This document shows, piece after piece, positions 8,378 to 16,519 of a stretch of 64,000 nucleotides of DNA. The DNA is from Acuticoccus sp965213555 (GTDB taxonomy: Bacteria; Pseudomonadota; Alphaproteobacteria; Rhizobiales; Amorphaceae): contig NZ_OZ243890.1 of NCBI RefSeq assembly GCF_965213555.1, positions 62,001 to 126,000 on the forward strand, in the 5' to 3' direction. Position numbers and translations under genes: made by a program. The number at the start of each line of letters is the position of its first letter. Position 1 is the first letter of the stretch. Below the pieces are notes generated by a model. That model worked only from the letters and a program-made list of their open reading frames with translations, was not told the origin of the DNA and did no database searches.

Positions 8378-9373
8378 TCAGGACGGCGAGCGGGCGTGGC
8401 TCGCGAGCGCCTCGAGGACCCGTCGGGTCGTGTCGATGTCGCCCTGCGACATGCCGTGCAGGAGCTGGGCCTCGCAGGCGAGCGCCTCGCGCCGGATCGC
8501 GTGCACCTCTGACAGGCCCTCCTCCGTCACGGTGAAGCCGCCATCCCCGTCGCGGGTGACGAAGCCCTTGCGGACCAGCGACTCGGCGGCGTCCTCGGCG
8601 GCCACGGTGCCGAGGAACCCCGCCTCGGCGAGCGTCTCAAGCTTGGAGCCCGGAAAGTAGGAGATCGTCGCGATCATGCGGCTCTCGTTCGTCGTCATGC
8701 CGAGCGAGGCGAGCGCCTCCTGAAGCGCGGCGGTGAACCCCACCAGCGCACGGCGCATGAGGTTGGACAGCAGCGGCTTCATCATCGGGGCGGCGGTGGG
8801 ACGGGGCTCCGGCGCCGGGCCGCTGCCGGGGTGCTCCACCGCAAGCCCGTAGTGCCCCTGACTGAACAGGAGGAGCGGCCGGTCGAACCGGCGATAGCGT
8901 TCCACGTGCCCTACCATGATGACGTGGTCGCCGCCGTCGTGCTCCGCGTGGCGGCGGCACTCGAGCTGTGCCGCGACGCCGGACAGGAGCGGCGCGCCGC
9001 CCGCGCCCGCCGCGAAGCCGACCGACGCGAACTTCTCGCCCGAGCGCGCGAAGTGGGACGCGACGTCGCTCTGGTCGGAGGCGAGGATGTTGACCGCGAA
9101 GTGGCTGGCGGCCTGGAAGATCGCGAGGCTGTCGGACTGACGCTTGAGCGACCACAGGATGAGCGGCGGGTCCATGGACACGGACGCGAACGAGTTCGCG
9201 GTGACGCCCGTCGCGCGACCATCGGCGGCCGCAGCCACGACGGTGACCCCGGTGGCGAACTGACCGAGGCATCGACGGAAGGCGCGACCGTCGTCGCGAG
9301 GGTCGCCGGCCTCCACGGGGGTCTCGCTCGCCCGCTCGGAGGGCGCTTCGGCCCGCAGGGGTTCCCCGTTCAT
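8378..9373 (-). CDS. Flavin reductase fused to a C-terminal MarR-like domain
   Basis: A 331-residue two-domain protein. Residues about 35-190 form a flavin reductase-like (FMN-binding split barrel) domain: FRRCLGQFATGVTVV, then TGVTANSFASVSMDPPL, typical of reductases that supply reduced flavin to two-component monooxygenases. Residues about 215-325 read as a MarR-type winged helix (RMIATISYFPGSKLETLAEAG, then LVRKGFVTRDGDGGFTVTEEG). The same architecture is known in the reductase C1 of p-hydroxyphenylacetate hydroxylase, where the MarR-like part is an effector-sensing autoinhibitory domain. The ATG at 9373 follows a GGAGGG Shine-Dalgarno; an upstream ATG at 9400 is less likely. No oxygenase is adjacent; the closest flavin-dependent candidate is at 15048-16430. 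Confidence 0.88.
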   Translation of the reverse strand: MNGEPLRAEAPSERASETPVEAGDPRDDGRAFRRCLGQFATGVTVVAAAADGRATGVTANSFASVSMDPPLILWSLKRQSDSLAIFQAASHFAVNILASDQSDVASHFARSGEKFASVGFAAGAGGAPLLSGVAAQLECRRHAEHDGGDHVIMVGHVERYRRFDRPLLLFSQGHYGLAVEHPGSGPAPEPRPTAAPMMKPLLSNLMRRALVGFTAALQEALASLGMTTNESRMIATISYFPGSKLETLAEAGFLGTVAAEDAAESLVRKGFVTRDGDGGFTVTEEGLSEVHAIRREALACEAQLLHGMSQGDIDTTRRVLEALASHARSPS

Positions 9374-9392
9374 GACGCACCCTCCGCGGAAT

Positions 9393-9417
9393 GTCCCCAT
9401 CCACGCTGGACGGGGAC
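9393..9417 (-). promoter_or_regulatory. Hairpin in the leader of the flavin reductase-MarR gene
   Basis: Arms GTCCCC-A-TCCA and TGGA-C-GGGGAC form an 11-pair stem with one A/C mismatch and a 3-base loop, ending 20 bases before the start codon at 9373. A further GTCCCC copy at 9418-9423 makes a perfect 12-base palindrome with GGGGAC. It may shape the leader RNA or mark an operator; no U-tract, so not a classical terminator. Confidence 0.4.
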
Positions 9418-9509
9418 GTCCCCGTTACACCGTGCGCGGGCGCCTGTCACAGCCGCCGGCGCCGGGCCGGCTCCGGCCCAGAGGCGCCGAGCGAGGGTCC
9501 CGGTGCGCG

Positions 9510-10505
9510 CTACTCCTCGTACTTCTTCAGGATCGCCTGGTATGTTGCGGTCACGTCCGGATGCCGCTCGTAGAACTCCGCGCTCGCCGTCGTCGCCGCC
9601 TCCTTGAAGGCTGCGACCTCGTCGTCCGGCACAGTGGCGAAGGTGTGACCCTTCTCGAGCATCGACTCTAGCGTCTTGCGGTCGTCCTCGATGGCGCGCT
9701 CCCACTGCACGTCGAGCATGTCGCCCACGGCGCCGCGAATGCAGCCCTGCAGCTCCTCGTCGAGCCCGTCCAGCCACGCCTCGTCGACGATCACCGAGTA
9801 GGTGAGGAGCGACAGGCCCGGCACCAGCGAGGCGGCTTGCGCCGTGTCGCCGACCATCTCCCACCCCCCCGCGGAGGTGAAGATGCCGTCGATGGCACCG
9901 AGCGCCAAGGACGTCGCCATCTCGCTCGCCGGCATGGTGACGGGACTGACGCCGAGGTTGCGCATGACGTCCTGCAGCACCTTGCCGCCGGTGACGCGGA
10001 TCTTCCGACGCTCGAGGTCCTCGGCGCTGGTCACCTCCATCTCGGGGAACAGGAAGATGAGCTCGGCGGCGCGCATGAGGCCCATGACCTCGATGCCGCG
10101 GTCCTTCAGCAGGCCGGACATGAGCTCGTTGAGCTCCCGCCGCGCCTCGGGCTGCAGCATCAGCTCGTCGGACAGGACGAACGGCTGGTCGATGATGCCG
10201 TAGCGCGGATCGACGGAGTCGAGGAGCACCGACACCGGCCAGGCCATGTGCACCGCCCCGGTGCCGATCGCCGCGATCGCCTCCCGGTCCTTGTAGAGCT
10301 GGCCGGCGTGGTAGAGCTTGACGTCGATCCTCCCCTCGCACCGCCCCTCAATGTCGGCGGCGACCTCCTCCATGTACCCGGTCTTCCAGTGCGTGGTGGC
10401 GAGCTCGTTCGTCATCACCATCTCGACCGGCGCCTGCGCGAGTGCCGCGGGCGCACCTAGGACGGCGGCGACGGCAATGACGGTCGAATGAACGCGGGTT
10501 CGCAT
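9510..10505 (-). CDS. TRAP transporter solute-binding protein (DctP family)
   Basis: A 331-residue periplasmic receptor with a Sec signal peptide at residues 1-23 (cleavage ALA before QAP). The mature N-terminus (MVMTNELATTHWKTG), the LYHAGQLYKDREAIAAIGTGAVHMAWP segment and a central KIRVTGGKVLQDVMRNLG region match DctP receptors with the conserved substrate-carboxylate arginine region. A near-perfect Shine-Dalgarno (AAGGAGG) precedes the ATG at 10505. Its permeases are not adjacent: the nearest same-strand DctQ/DctM pair is at 13082-14927, beyond two plus-strand enzyme genes. It is divergent from mmgE/prpD, which suggests a shared promoter region and a common substrate, likely an organic acid. 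Confidence 0.9.
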   Translation of the reverse strand: MRTRVHSTVIAVAAVLGAPAALAQAPVEMVMTNELATTHWKTGYMEEVAADIEGRCEGRIDVKLYHAGQLYKDREAIAAIGTGAVHMAWPVSVLLDSVDPRYGIIDQPFVLSDELMLQPEARRELNELMSGLLKDRGIEVMGLMRAAELIFLFPEMEVTSAEDLERRKIRVTGGKVLQDVMRNLGVSPVTMPASEMATSLALGAIDGIFTSAGGWEMVGDTAQAASLVPGLSLLTYSVIVDEAWLDGLDEELQGCIRGAVGDMLDVQWERAIEDDRKTLESMLEKGHTFATVPDDEVAAFKEAATTASAEFYERHPDVTATYQAILKKYEE

Positions 10506-10634
10506 GGTTGGCCTCCTTGAGCCTCAAGCCTTCTTCGATGGGCTTCGCGGCAGAACGTAGCCAGATGTCCGGACCTTTACAAGGCGATCGGCCGGGACCA
10601 CTATCCCGAGCGTACGGGCCTGGGGGAGGATTCG

Positions 10635-12077
10635 ATGAACGTTCAACTGACGGACCGCGACGTCGCGGATGCCACAGCGACCTCCCTCGACGCGGCACCG
10701 CCCATCGCGCGCCGGCTCGCCGACTTCGCCGCTGAGCTCACCTTCGAGGACGTGCCGGCGGAGGTCGTCGAGCGGGCCAAGCGCCACGTCCTCGACACGG
10801 TGGGCATCGCGCTCGCCGCCTCCCAAGGTGACTACGCGATGCGCGTGACGACCGCCATCGACGCCCTCGCCGGCCCCGGTCCGCACGCCGTCATCGGCCG
10901 CGCCGGGCGTCTGCCGCTGCGCGACGCGGCGCTCGTCAACGGCACGCTGATCCACGGCCTCGACTACGACGACACGCACTCGGAGGGTGTCGTCCACGCC
11001 TCGGCGAGCGCGCTGCCCGTCGCGCTCGGTGTCGGCGAGGCTGCGCGGTCGACGGGTCGGGAGGCGCTGCTCGCGTACCTCATCGGCATCGAGGCCTCGG
11101 CGCGGCTCGGCGCGGCGGCGGGCGGCGCGTTCCACCAGCGCGGCTTCCACCCGACCGGCGTCGTCGGCATCTTCGGCGCGGCGCTCGCCGCCGGGCGCCT
11201 GCGCGATGCGACCCCCGCGGCGATGGCGGCGGCGCAGGGCGTCGCGCTCTCCATGGCCGCGGGCTCGCTGGAGTTCCTCGAGGACGGGTCGTGGACCAAG
11301 CGCATGCACCCCGGCTGGGCAGCGTCGAGCGCCATCACGGCGCTCGAGCTCGCGCGCAACGGCTTCAAGGCGCCTCCCGCAGCCTACGAGGGCCGCTTCG
11401 GGCTCTATGCCTCCCACGTGGGGGAGGACGCCGCCGACCTTTCCCGCTGCACCGAGGCCCTCGGCACGACGTGGGAGATGATGAACGTCGCGCTGAAGCC
11501 ATACCCGGCCTGCCACTTCAACCACGCCTTCGCCGACGCCGCGCTCGCGCTGCGCGAGGCGCACGGGCTCACGCCGGCGGACATCAGAAGCGTCCGCGCG
11601 CTGATTGGCGCCGGACAGGTCGGCACGGTGTGCGAGCCCGAGGCGTCGAAGCGTACACCGGCCAACGCCTACGACGCGCAGTTCAGCGTGCACTACATCA
11701 TCGCGACGGCGATCGCCCGCGGCCGCTTCACCCTGGACGAGCTCGAGGAGGAGGCGATCCGCGACCCCGAGGTGCTGGGTCTCACGCAGCGCATCACCTA
11801 CGAGGTCGACCCGGACACGCGCTTCCCGCGGTACTACTCGGGCGAGGTCGTCGTCGAGACCACCGACGGGCGCACCCTCTCCCACCGCGAGGACGTCAAC
11901 CGGGGCTCGGACGCCAACCCGCTGTCGGAGGCGGACGTGATCGCGAAGTTCCACGACAACGCCGCGCGGGCGATCGGCCGGCGGGCGGCGGAAAGGATCG
12001 TCGACCTCGTGATGCGCTTGGAGGACCTCCACGACGTGAGCGAGCTCGCCGACGCCCTAGCCGCCGACCGGCCCTAG
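10635..12077 (+). CDS. MmgE/PrpD family protein
   Basis: A 480-residue member of the MmgE/PrpD family, which includes 2-methylcitrate dehydratase, cis-aconitate decarboxylase and iminodisuccinate epimerase. Seen: the N-terminal helical domain with RAKRHVLDTVGIALAAS, the HGLDYDDTH motif around residues 106-114 followed by HASASALPVALGVGE, and the later KPYPACHFNHAFADAAL segment. Length matches the family (about 450-490). ATG is preceded by GGGGGAGG. A CitE-like lyase follows 24 bases later, and a TRAP receptor is divergent upstream, so the three likely import and break down one branched di- or tricarboxylate. The specific reaction cannot be assigned. Confidence 0.9.
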   Translation: MNVQLTDRDVADATATSLDAAPPIARRLADFAAELTFEDVPAEVVERAKRHVLDTVGIALAASQGDYAMRVTTAIDALAGPGPHAVIGRAGRLPLRDAALVNGTLIHGLDYDDTHSEGVVHASASALPVALGVGEAARSTGREALLAYLIGIEASARLGAAAGGAFHQRGFHPTGVVGIFGAALAAGRLRDATPAAMAAAQGVALSMAAGSLEFLEDGSWTKRMHPGWAASSAITALELARNGFKAPPAAYEGRFGLYASHVGEDAADLSRCTEALGTTWEMMNVALKPYPACHFNHAFADAALALREAHGLTPADIRSVRALIGAGQVGTVCEPEASKRTPANAYDAQFSVHYIIATAIARGRFTLDELEEEAIRDPEVLGLTQRITYEVDPDTRFPRYYSGEVVVETTDGRTLSHREDVNRGSDANPLSEADVIAKFHDNAARAIGRRAAERIVDLVMRLEDLHDVSELADALAADRP

Positions 12078-12101
12078 TCGGCGCGGTCCGGTGCGGGCTT
12101 G

Positions 12102-13085
12102 ATGCCGCCGTCTCCGCAGCGCCCTGCACGGCTGCAGCGCTCGGTCCTCGCCGTCCCGGCCACCAGCCCGCGGTTCTTCGCCAAGGCCGCGGCGAGCGCG
12201 GCGGACGCCGTCTTCCTCGACCTCGAGGACGCCGTCGCCCCCTCGCACAAGGACGGCGCGCGCGAGGCCGCCGTCACGGCGCTCGCCGAGCTCGACTGGG
12301 GCGAGAAGGTCATGAGCGTGCGCGTCAACGGGATGGACACGCCGTGGGCGCACCGCGACATCGCGGCCGTCGCCGCCGTGCCTCGCCTCGACATGGTGCT
12401 GCTGCCCAAGGCCGGATCGGCCTCCGACGTCGCCTTCGTCGACCAGCTCCTGACGTTCATCGAGCGCGAGACCGGCCGCGCCGACCCCATCGGCATCGAG
12501 GTCTTGATCGAGACCGCGCGGGGCGTCGCCAACGCCGAGGAGATCGCCGGGGCGAGTCCGCGGCTCGAGGCCATGGTGTTCGGCGTCGGCGACTACACCA
12601 TCGACATGCGCGTGCCGAACCGCGTGTTCGGCCGGCCGGATCCGGCCTACGCCGTCCTCACCGGCGCGCCGGGCGGCGCTCGCGAGCGCGTCGCCGGCGA
12701 CCAGTGGCACTTCGCCATGGCGCGGATCGCCAACGCCTGCCGCGCGAACGGGCTGCGCCCGATCGACGGCCCCTACACGGACTTCGGCGACCCGGAGGGC
12801 TTCAGCGCCGTCGCCGCCCGCGCCCAGGCGCTGGGCTTCGAGGGCAAGTGGGCGATCCACCCGAGCCAGGTCGACGACGCCAACGCCGCCTTCTCGCCCC
12901 CGCCCGACCTCGTCGACTGGGCGCGCGCGACCCGGGACGCCATGACCCGCGCCACCGGTGCCGGTGCCGGGGCGACGCAGGCGGACGGCGTCCTCCTCGA
13001 CATGGCCCACCTCAAGATGGTGGAGCACATCCTCGCCCGCGCCGACGCCATCGCCGCGACGGAGCGCGCTCGCCAACCTGCCTAG
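12102..13085 (+). CDS. HpcH/HpaI (CitE-like) CoA-ester lyase
   Basis: A 327-residue CitE/malyl-CoA-lyase-family protein. It shows RSVLAVPATSPRFFAKAA at the N-terminus, the DAVFLDLEDAV motif (residues 36-46; acidic metal and CoA-site residues), a central IEVLIETARGVANAEEIA segment carrying the catalytic-region glutamate, and IDGPYTDFGDPEGF plus KWAIHPSQ near the C-terminal third, as in malyl-, citramalyl- and beta-methylmalyl-CoA lyases. Start taken as ATG at 12102; an in-frame TTG lies just before it. Coupled to mmgE/prpD upstream (24-base gap). The stop overlaps the DctM stop from the other strand in a shared CTAG. Confidence 0.9.
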   Translation: MPPSPQRPARLQRSVLAVPATSPRFFAKAAASAADAVFLDLEDAVAPSHKDGAREAAVTALAELDWGEKVMSVRVNGMDTPWAHRDIAAVAAVPRLDMVLLPKAGSASDVAFVDQLLTFIERETGRADPIGIEVLIETARGVANAEEIAGASPRLEAMVFGVGDYTIDMRVPNRVFGRPDPAYAVLTGAPGGARERVAGDQWHFAMARIANACRANGLRPIDGPYTDFGDPEGFSAVAARAQALGFEGKWAIHPSQVDDANAAFSPPPDLVDWARATRDAMTRATGAGAGATQADGVLLDMAHLKMVEHILARADAIAATERARQPA

Positions 13086-14350
13086 ACCAGCGCCAGCGAG
13101 AGCCAGGGGAAGGCGTTGATCAGGACCAGCGCGGCGGCGCGGACGGCGAAGAAGGGGGCCACCGCGCGGATGATCTGATGCAGCGGCACGCCCGAGACGC
13201 GGCTCATCACGAAGAGGTTGAGGCCGACCGGCGGCGTGATCGTCGCGATCTCCACCAACGCCGTCAGGATGACCGCCATGTGGATCGGGTGAATGCCCAC
13301 CACCAGCGCGAGGGGGAAGACGATCGGCGACAGGAGCACGATCACGCTGATCCCGTCGAGGAACATGCCGACGACGATCAGCGTGAGGTTGAGGACGATG
13401 AGGAACGTCACCCGGTCGATCTCGGCGGCGATGAGGATCGTGCGCAGCTCCTCGGTGACCCCGAGGCGGGTGAGGAGCGCTGTCAGGAGCCCCGAGCCGA
13501 TGAGCACGCCGTAGATCATCAGCGTCTGCTGCACCGACTCGCGCAAGGTGCCCCACACCTCGCCGAGCGTCGCGGAGCGGTACACGATGAGCACCAGGAA
13601 CACCGCGTAGAGCGCGGCGAGCGCCGAGACCTCGGTGGGCGTGAAGATGCCGGCGTAGATCGTCCCGATGATGAGCACCGGCAGGAACAGCGCGCCGCTC
13701 GCCGCGGGGAGCTGGCGGCCGAAGCCGCGCCAGTCCGCCGGCTGTGACCTGCCGCCGTAGCCGCGCACCTTGGCGATGATGATGGTAGCAGCGCCGATCA
13801 TCGCCGCCTCCATCAGCCCGGGCAGGATGCCGGCGATGAACAGCTCGTTGATCGGCAGCCCGACGATGGAGCCGATGAGGATGAAGGAGAGCGAGGGCGG
13901 GATCATCACGCCGAGCGTGCCGCCCACGGCGACGACCGCGGCGGCGAAGCGCTTGTCGTAGCCCTCCGCCGGGAGGAGCTTGGTGGCGGCCGGCCCGAGC
14001 GCAGCCGCGCAGGCGACGGACGAGCCGTTGACCGCGGCGAAGAACACCGCAGCGAAGGTGAGCGCCAGCGCGACGCCGCCCCGGATGGCCCGCACCAGCG
14101 TGCCGACGAGGTCGAGGATGACGAGCGCGATGTTGCCGCGCGACATGAGGTTGCCGGCGAACACGAAGAACGGGATCGCGACCAGCGCGTAGCCATCCAC
14201 CGACGACCAGGCGGTCTGCGCGACGATGACGACCGGCACCTGGAAGTTGAACGTGAGCAGGAAGATCGCCACCAGGCCGAGGGCGATGGCGATGTGCACC
14301 CCGGCGAAGACGAGGACGAAGAGCCCAGCGATGGCGACGAGGGTCGTCAT
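13082..14350 (-). CDS. TRAP transporter large permease (DctM)
   Basis: A 422-residue polytopic membrane protein of the DctM family. Typical motifs: an N-terminal FVLVFAGVHIAIALG helix, PFFVFAGNLMSRGNI, a GTLGVMIPPSLSFILIGSIVGLPI stretch around 165-190 and the second-half FLDGISVIVLLSPIVFPLA and ITPPVGLNLFVMS elements. The ATG at 14350 lies 1 base after the DctQ stop, so the two subunits are translationally coupled. Its likely receptor is the orphan DctP at 9510-10505 on the same strand, but two plus-strand genes intervene. Substrate is presumably a carboxylate. Confidence 0.93.
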   Translation of the reverse strand: MTTLVAIAGLFVLVFAGVHIAIALGLVAIFLLTFNFQVPVVIVAQTAWSSVDGYALVAIPFFVFAGNLMSRGNIALVILDLVGTLVRAIRGGVALALTFAAVFFAAVNGSSVACAAALGPAATKLLPAEGYDKRFAAAVVAVGGTLGVMIPPSLSFILIGSIVGLPINELFIAGILPGLMEAAMIGAATIIIAKVRGYGGRSQPADWRGFGRQLPAASGALFLPVLIIGTIYAGIFTPTEVSALAALYAVFLVLIVYRSATLGEVWGTLRESVQQTLMIYGVLIGSGLLTALLTRLGVTEELRTILIAAEIDRVTFLIVLNLTLIVVGMFLDGISVIVLLSPIVFPLALVVGIHPIHMAVILTALVEIATITPPVGLNLFVMSRVSGVPLHQIIRAVAPFFAVRAAALVLINAFPWLSLALV

Positions 14351-14351
14351 G

Positions 14352-14927
14352 TCAGTCGACGTCGCTCGGGCCGGCGCCGGAGAGCACCTCGTCCTCGTGG
14401 GTCGTCGCAAACGGGTCGCGGCCGCGCGCCACCTCGGCGAGCGCTGCGAGGAAGTAGAGGAGGTAGAGCAGCCCCGCCGCCGGCAGCACGAGCCGCACGA
14501 CCCAGAGCGGCAGGTCGAGCGAGGACTCCGTCATCATGCCGATGCGGTGGAGGTGCGCCACGTGGACGACGCCGGCGTACAAGAGCACGGCGGAGAAGGT
14601 GACGCCCGCCGCTCCCGTCAGCGCGGCGGAGAGGAGCGCGAACCGCCGCGGCAGGGCGAGGAGCAACAAGTCCATGCGGATGAAGTGCCCGTTGCGGCTC
14701 GCGATGCCGATGGACATGAGCACCGACCACACCACGAGGAAGCGCACCGCCTCCTCCGCCCACCAGTGGCTCTGCCCGACCAGCGTGCGGCTCGCCGCCT
14801 CGTAGAACATCACGCCGATCGCTGTCGCCATGAACAGCGCGGCGACGTTGAGGACGATGGCGTCCTCGACCCAGGCGTAGGCACGGCCGATGCGCCATCC
14901 GGGGCGCTCGCCCTCATTGGTCCGCAT
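14352..14927 (-). CDS. TRAP transporter small permease (DctQ)
   Basis: A 191-residue protein with four predicted membrane helices, the small TRAP subunit that assembles with DctM. The EDAIVLNVAALFMATAIG helix, the EAASRTLVG turn and SHWWAEEAVRFLVVWSVLMS, followed by HFIRMDLL, are the family hallmark. Start chosen as ATG at 14927, which has a GAGGAG Shine-Dalgarno; the frame extends 18 codons further upstream without similarity. Translationally linked to the DctM gene (1-base gap). It is divergent from the flavin monooxygenase gene at 15048. Confidence 0.9.
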   Translation of the reverse strand: MRTNEGERPGWRIGRAYAWVEDAIVLNVAALFMATAIGVMFYEAASRTLVGQSHWWAEEAVRFLVVWSVLMSIGIASRNGHFIRMDLLLLALPRRFALLSAALTGAAGVTFSAVLLYAGVVHVAHLHRIGMMTESSLDLPLWVVRLVLPAAGLLYLLYFLAALAEVARGRDPFATTHEDEVLSGAGPSDVD

Positions 14928-15047
14928 CTTTCCGCTCCTCGGCGCCGTTGCGCTGCGGTCTGGGCCGTTCGCCGACCTCACCGTCGCCTTTTGTATGGAC
15001 TCATTCGCATGGCAAAACTATCAGCGGAAGCATCCTAGGGGGACACC

Positions 15048-16430
15048 ATGCGCGACACGACGCTGACGATGGTCGCATTCATGCAGGCGCAGAACTGCTC
15101 GAACTACGTGGGCTCGTGGCGTCACCCCGCGACGATGCGCGACTTCCTCGCGCCAGAGTACTACCGCCGCATCGCCCGCACCCTCGAGGACGGGTTGTTC
15201 CACGCCTGCTTCTTCGATGATCGCCTCGCGATGCCCGACGCCTACGGCGGCGACTACCGCTCCTCGGTGGAGAACGGCATCCGCTGCGTGAAGCTCGACC
15301 CCACGGTGCCGCTCATGATGATGGGGACCGCGACGCGCCACCTCGGCCTCGGCACGACCTACTCAACGACGTACTACGAGCCGTTCCACGTGGCCCGGCT
15401 GTTCCAGACCATGGACCTCATGTTCGACGGCCGCATGGCCTGGAACGTCGTGACCTCGCTCAACGACACCGAGGCGGCGAACTTCGGCCACGAGGCGCAC
15501 CTCGAGCACGACCTGAGGTACGACCGGGCGGACGAGTTCATGGAGGTGGTGCTCGGGCTGATGGACTCCTGGGAGGACGATGCCATCGTGGCCGACAAGT
15601 CCGGCCGCTTCGCCGACCCTGCGAAGGTCCACCAGCTCGACCACACGGGGCGGTTCTTCAAGTCGCGCGGGCCGCTGCCGGTGCCGCGCTCGGCCCAGGG
15701 CCGTCCGGTCCTCCTGCAGGCCGGGCAGAGCGGGCGCGGCCGGCGCTTCGCGTCGCGCTGGGGCGACATGATCTTCGCGCTCTACCCGAGCCTTTCGCTC
15801 GGCCAGCGGATCTATCGCGACTTCAAGAATGAGGTCGCCGCGTGCGGCCGTCGGCCGGACGAGGTTAAGGTGCTGCCGGCGATCTACGTCGTCGTCGGCG
15901 AGACGGGCGACATCGCGCGCCAGAAGCTCGACCTCATCGACCGCTGCGCGCTGCCCATCGACGCCTTGTCCTTGATGAGCGAGGTGCTCAACTTCGACTT
16001 CGCAAAGAAGGGCGACGACGAGCCGTTCACCGAGGCCGAGATGGCGTCCATCGGCGGCATGCAGACCCTGCGCGACCGCGTGGTGGAGGCGAGCGGCAAG
16101 GCGAACCCCACGGTGATCGACTTCGCCAAGCACAGCGGTCGCGGGACGGTGCGCGAGTTCCCGGTGTTCGTCGGCTCGCCGCAGGAGGTCGCCGACGGCC
16201 TCCAGGAGTGGTTCGAGGGCGAGGCGTGCGACGGCTTCGTGCTTGCAGCGACGCACCTGCCGGGCGCCTACGAGGACTTCGTACGCCTCGTCGTGCCCGA
16301 GCTCCAGCGCCGCGGTCTCTACCGCACGGCCTACGATGGCACCACGCTGCGATCCAACCTCGGCCTGCCGAGGGCCGAGGTCGGCGACTGGAAGGTGCCT
16401 GGCGAGGCGCGTGCCGCCGCCTCGGCCTAG
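15048..16430 (+). CDS. LLM-class flavin-dependent monooxygenase, NtaA/SnaA/DszA type
   Basis: A 460-residue bacterial-luciferase-like (TIM-barrel) oxygenase. N-terminal region with the NYVGSWRHP segment, the RIARTLEDGLFHACFFDD strand and YEPFHVARLFQTMDLMFDGRMAWNVVTS are typical of the NtaA (nitrilotriacetate), EmoA, SnaA and DszA monooxygenases; the family-specific QAGQSGRGRRFASRWGD occurs near residue 225. These enzymes use reduced FMN supplied by a separate reductase to cleave C-N, C-S or hydroxylate. The ATG follows a GGGGG-rich site. Next gene is a GntR/UTRA regulator on the same strand. The flavin reductase-MarR fusion at 8378-9373 is the only reductase in the window. Confidence 0.9.
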   Translation: MRDTTLTMVAFMQAQNCSNYVGSWRHPATMRDFLAPEYYRRIARTLEDGLFHACFFDDRLAMPDAYGGDYRSSVENGIRCVKLDPTVPLMMMGTATRHLGLGTTYSTTYYEPFHVARLFQTMDLMFDGRMAWNVVTSLNDTEAANFGHEAHLEHDLRYDRADEFMEVVLGLMDSWEDDAIVADKSGRFADPAKVHQLDHTGRFFKSRGPLPVPRSAQGRPVLLQAGQSGRGRRFASRWGDMIFALYPSLSLGQRIYRDFKNEVAACGRRPDEVKVLPAIYVVVGETGDIARQKLDLIDRCALPIDALSLMSEVLNFDFAKKGDDEPFTEAEMASIGGMQTLRDRVVEASGKANPTVIDFAKHSGRGTVREFPVFVGSPQEVADGLQEWFEGEACDGFVLAATHLPGAYEDFVRLVVPELQRRGLYRTAYDGTTLRSNLGLPRAEVGDWKVPGEARAAASA

Positions 16431-16447
16431 GGGCCAGCTCCGCCCGT

Positions 16448-16469
16448 GCGCCGACCCGACGTTCGGCGC
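16448..16469. repeat. Inverted repeat after the monooxygenase gene
   Basis: GCGCCGA and TCGGCGC are perfect 7-base arms separated by 8 bases, between the monooxygenase stop (16430) and the GntR start. It could act as a terminator-like stem (no T-tract seen) or as an operator for the adjacent GntR protein. Sequence observation only. Confidence 0.4.
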
Positions 16470-16519
16470 GGGCGGTCGCCCCCCAGCGTCGTCGCGCCCC
16501 GCCGTCGGGCGTCACCGTG

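Noticed and set aside
11291..13747. An 818-codon plus-strand open frame across MmgE/PrpD, the lyase and part of DctM
   Set aside because: Low-complexity Arg/Gly/Asp composition without motifs; real genes lie in other frames on both strands.
16448..16469. Rho-independent terminator after the monooxygenase gene
   Set aside because: The stem is good but no T-run follows on either strand, so it is listed as an inverted repeat only.
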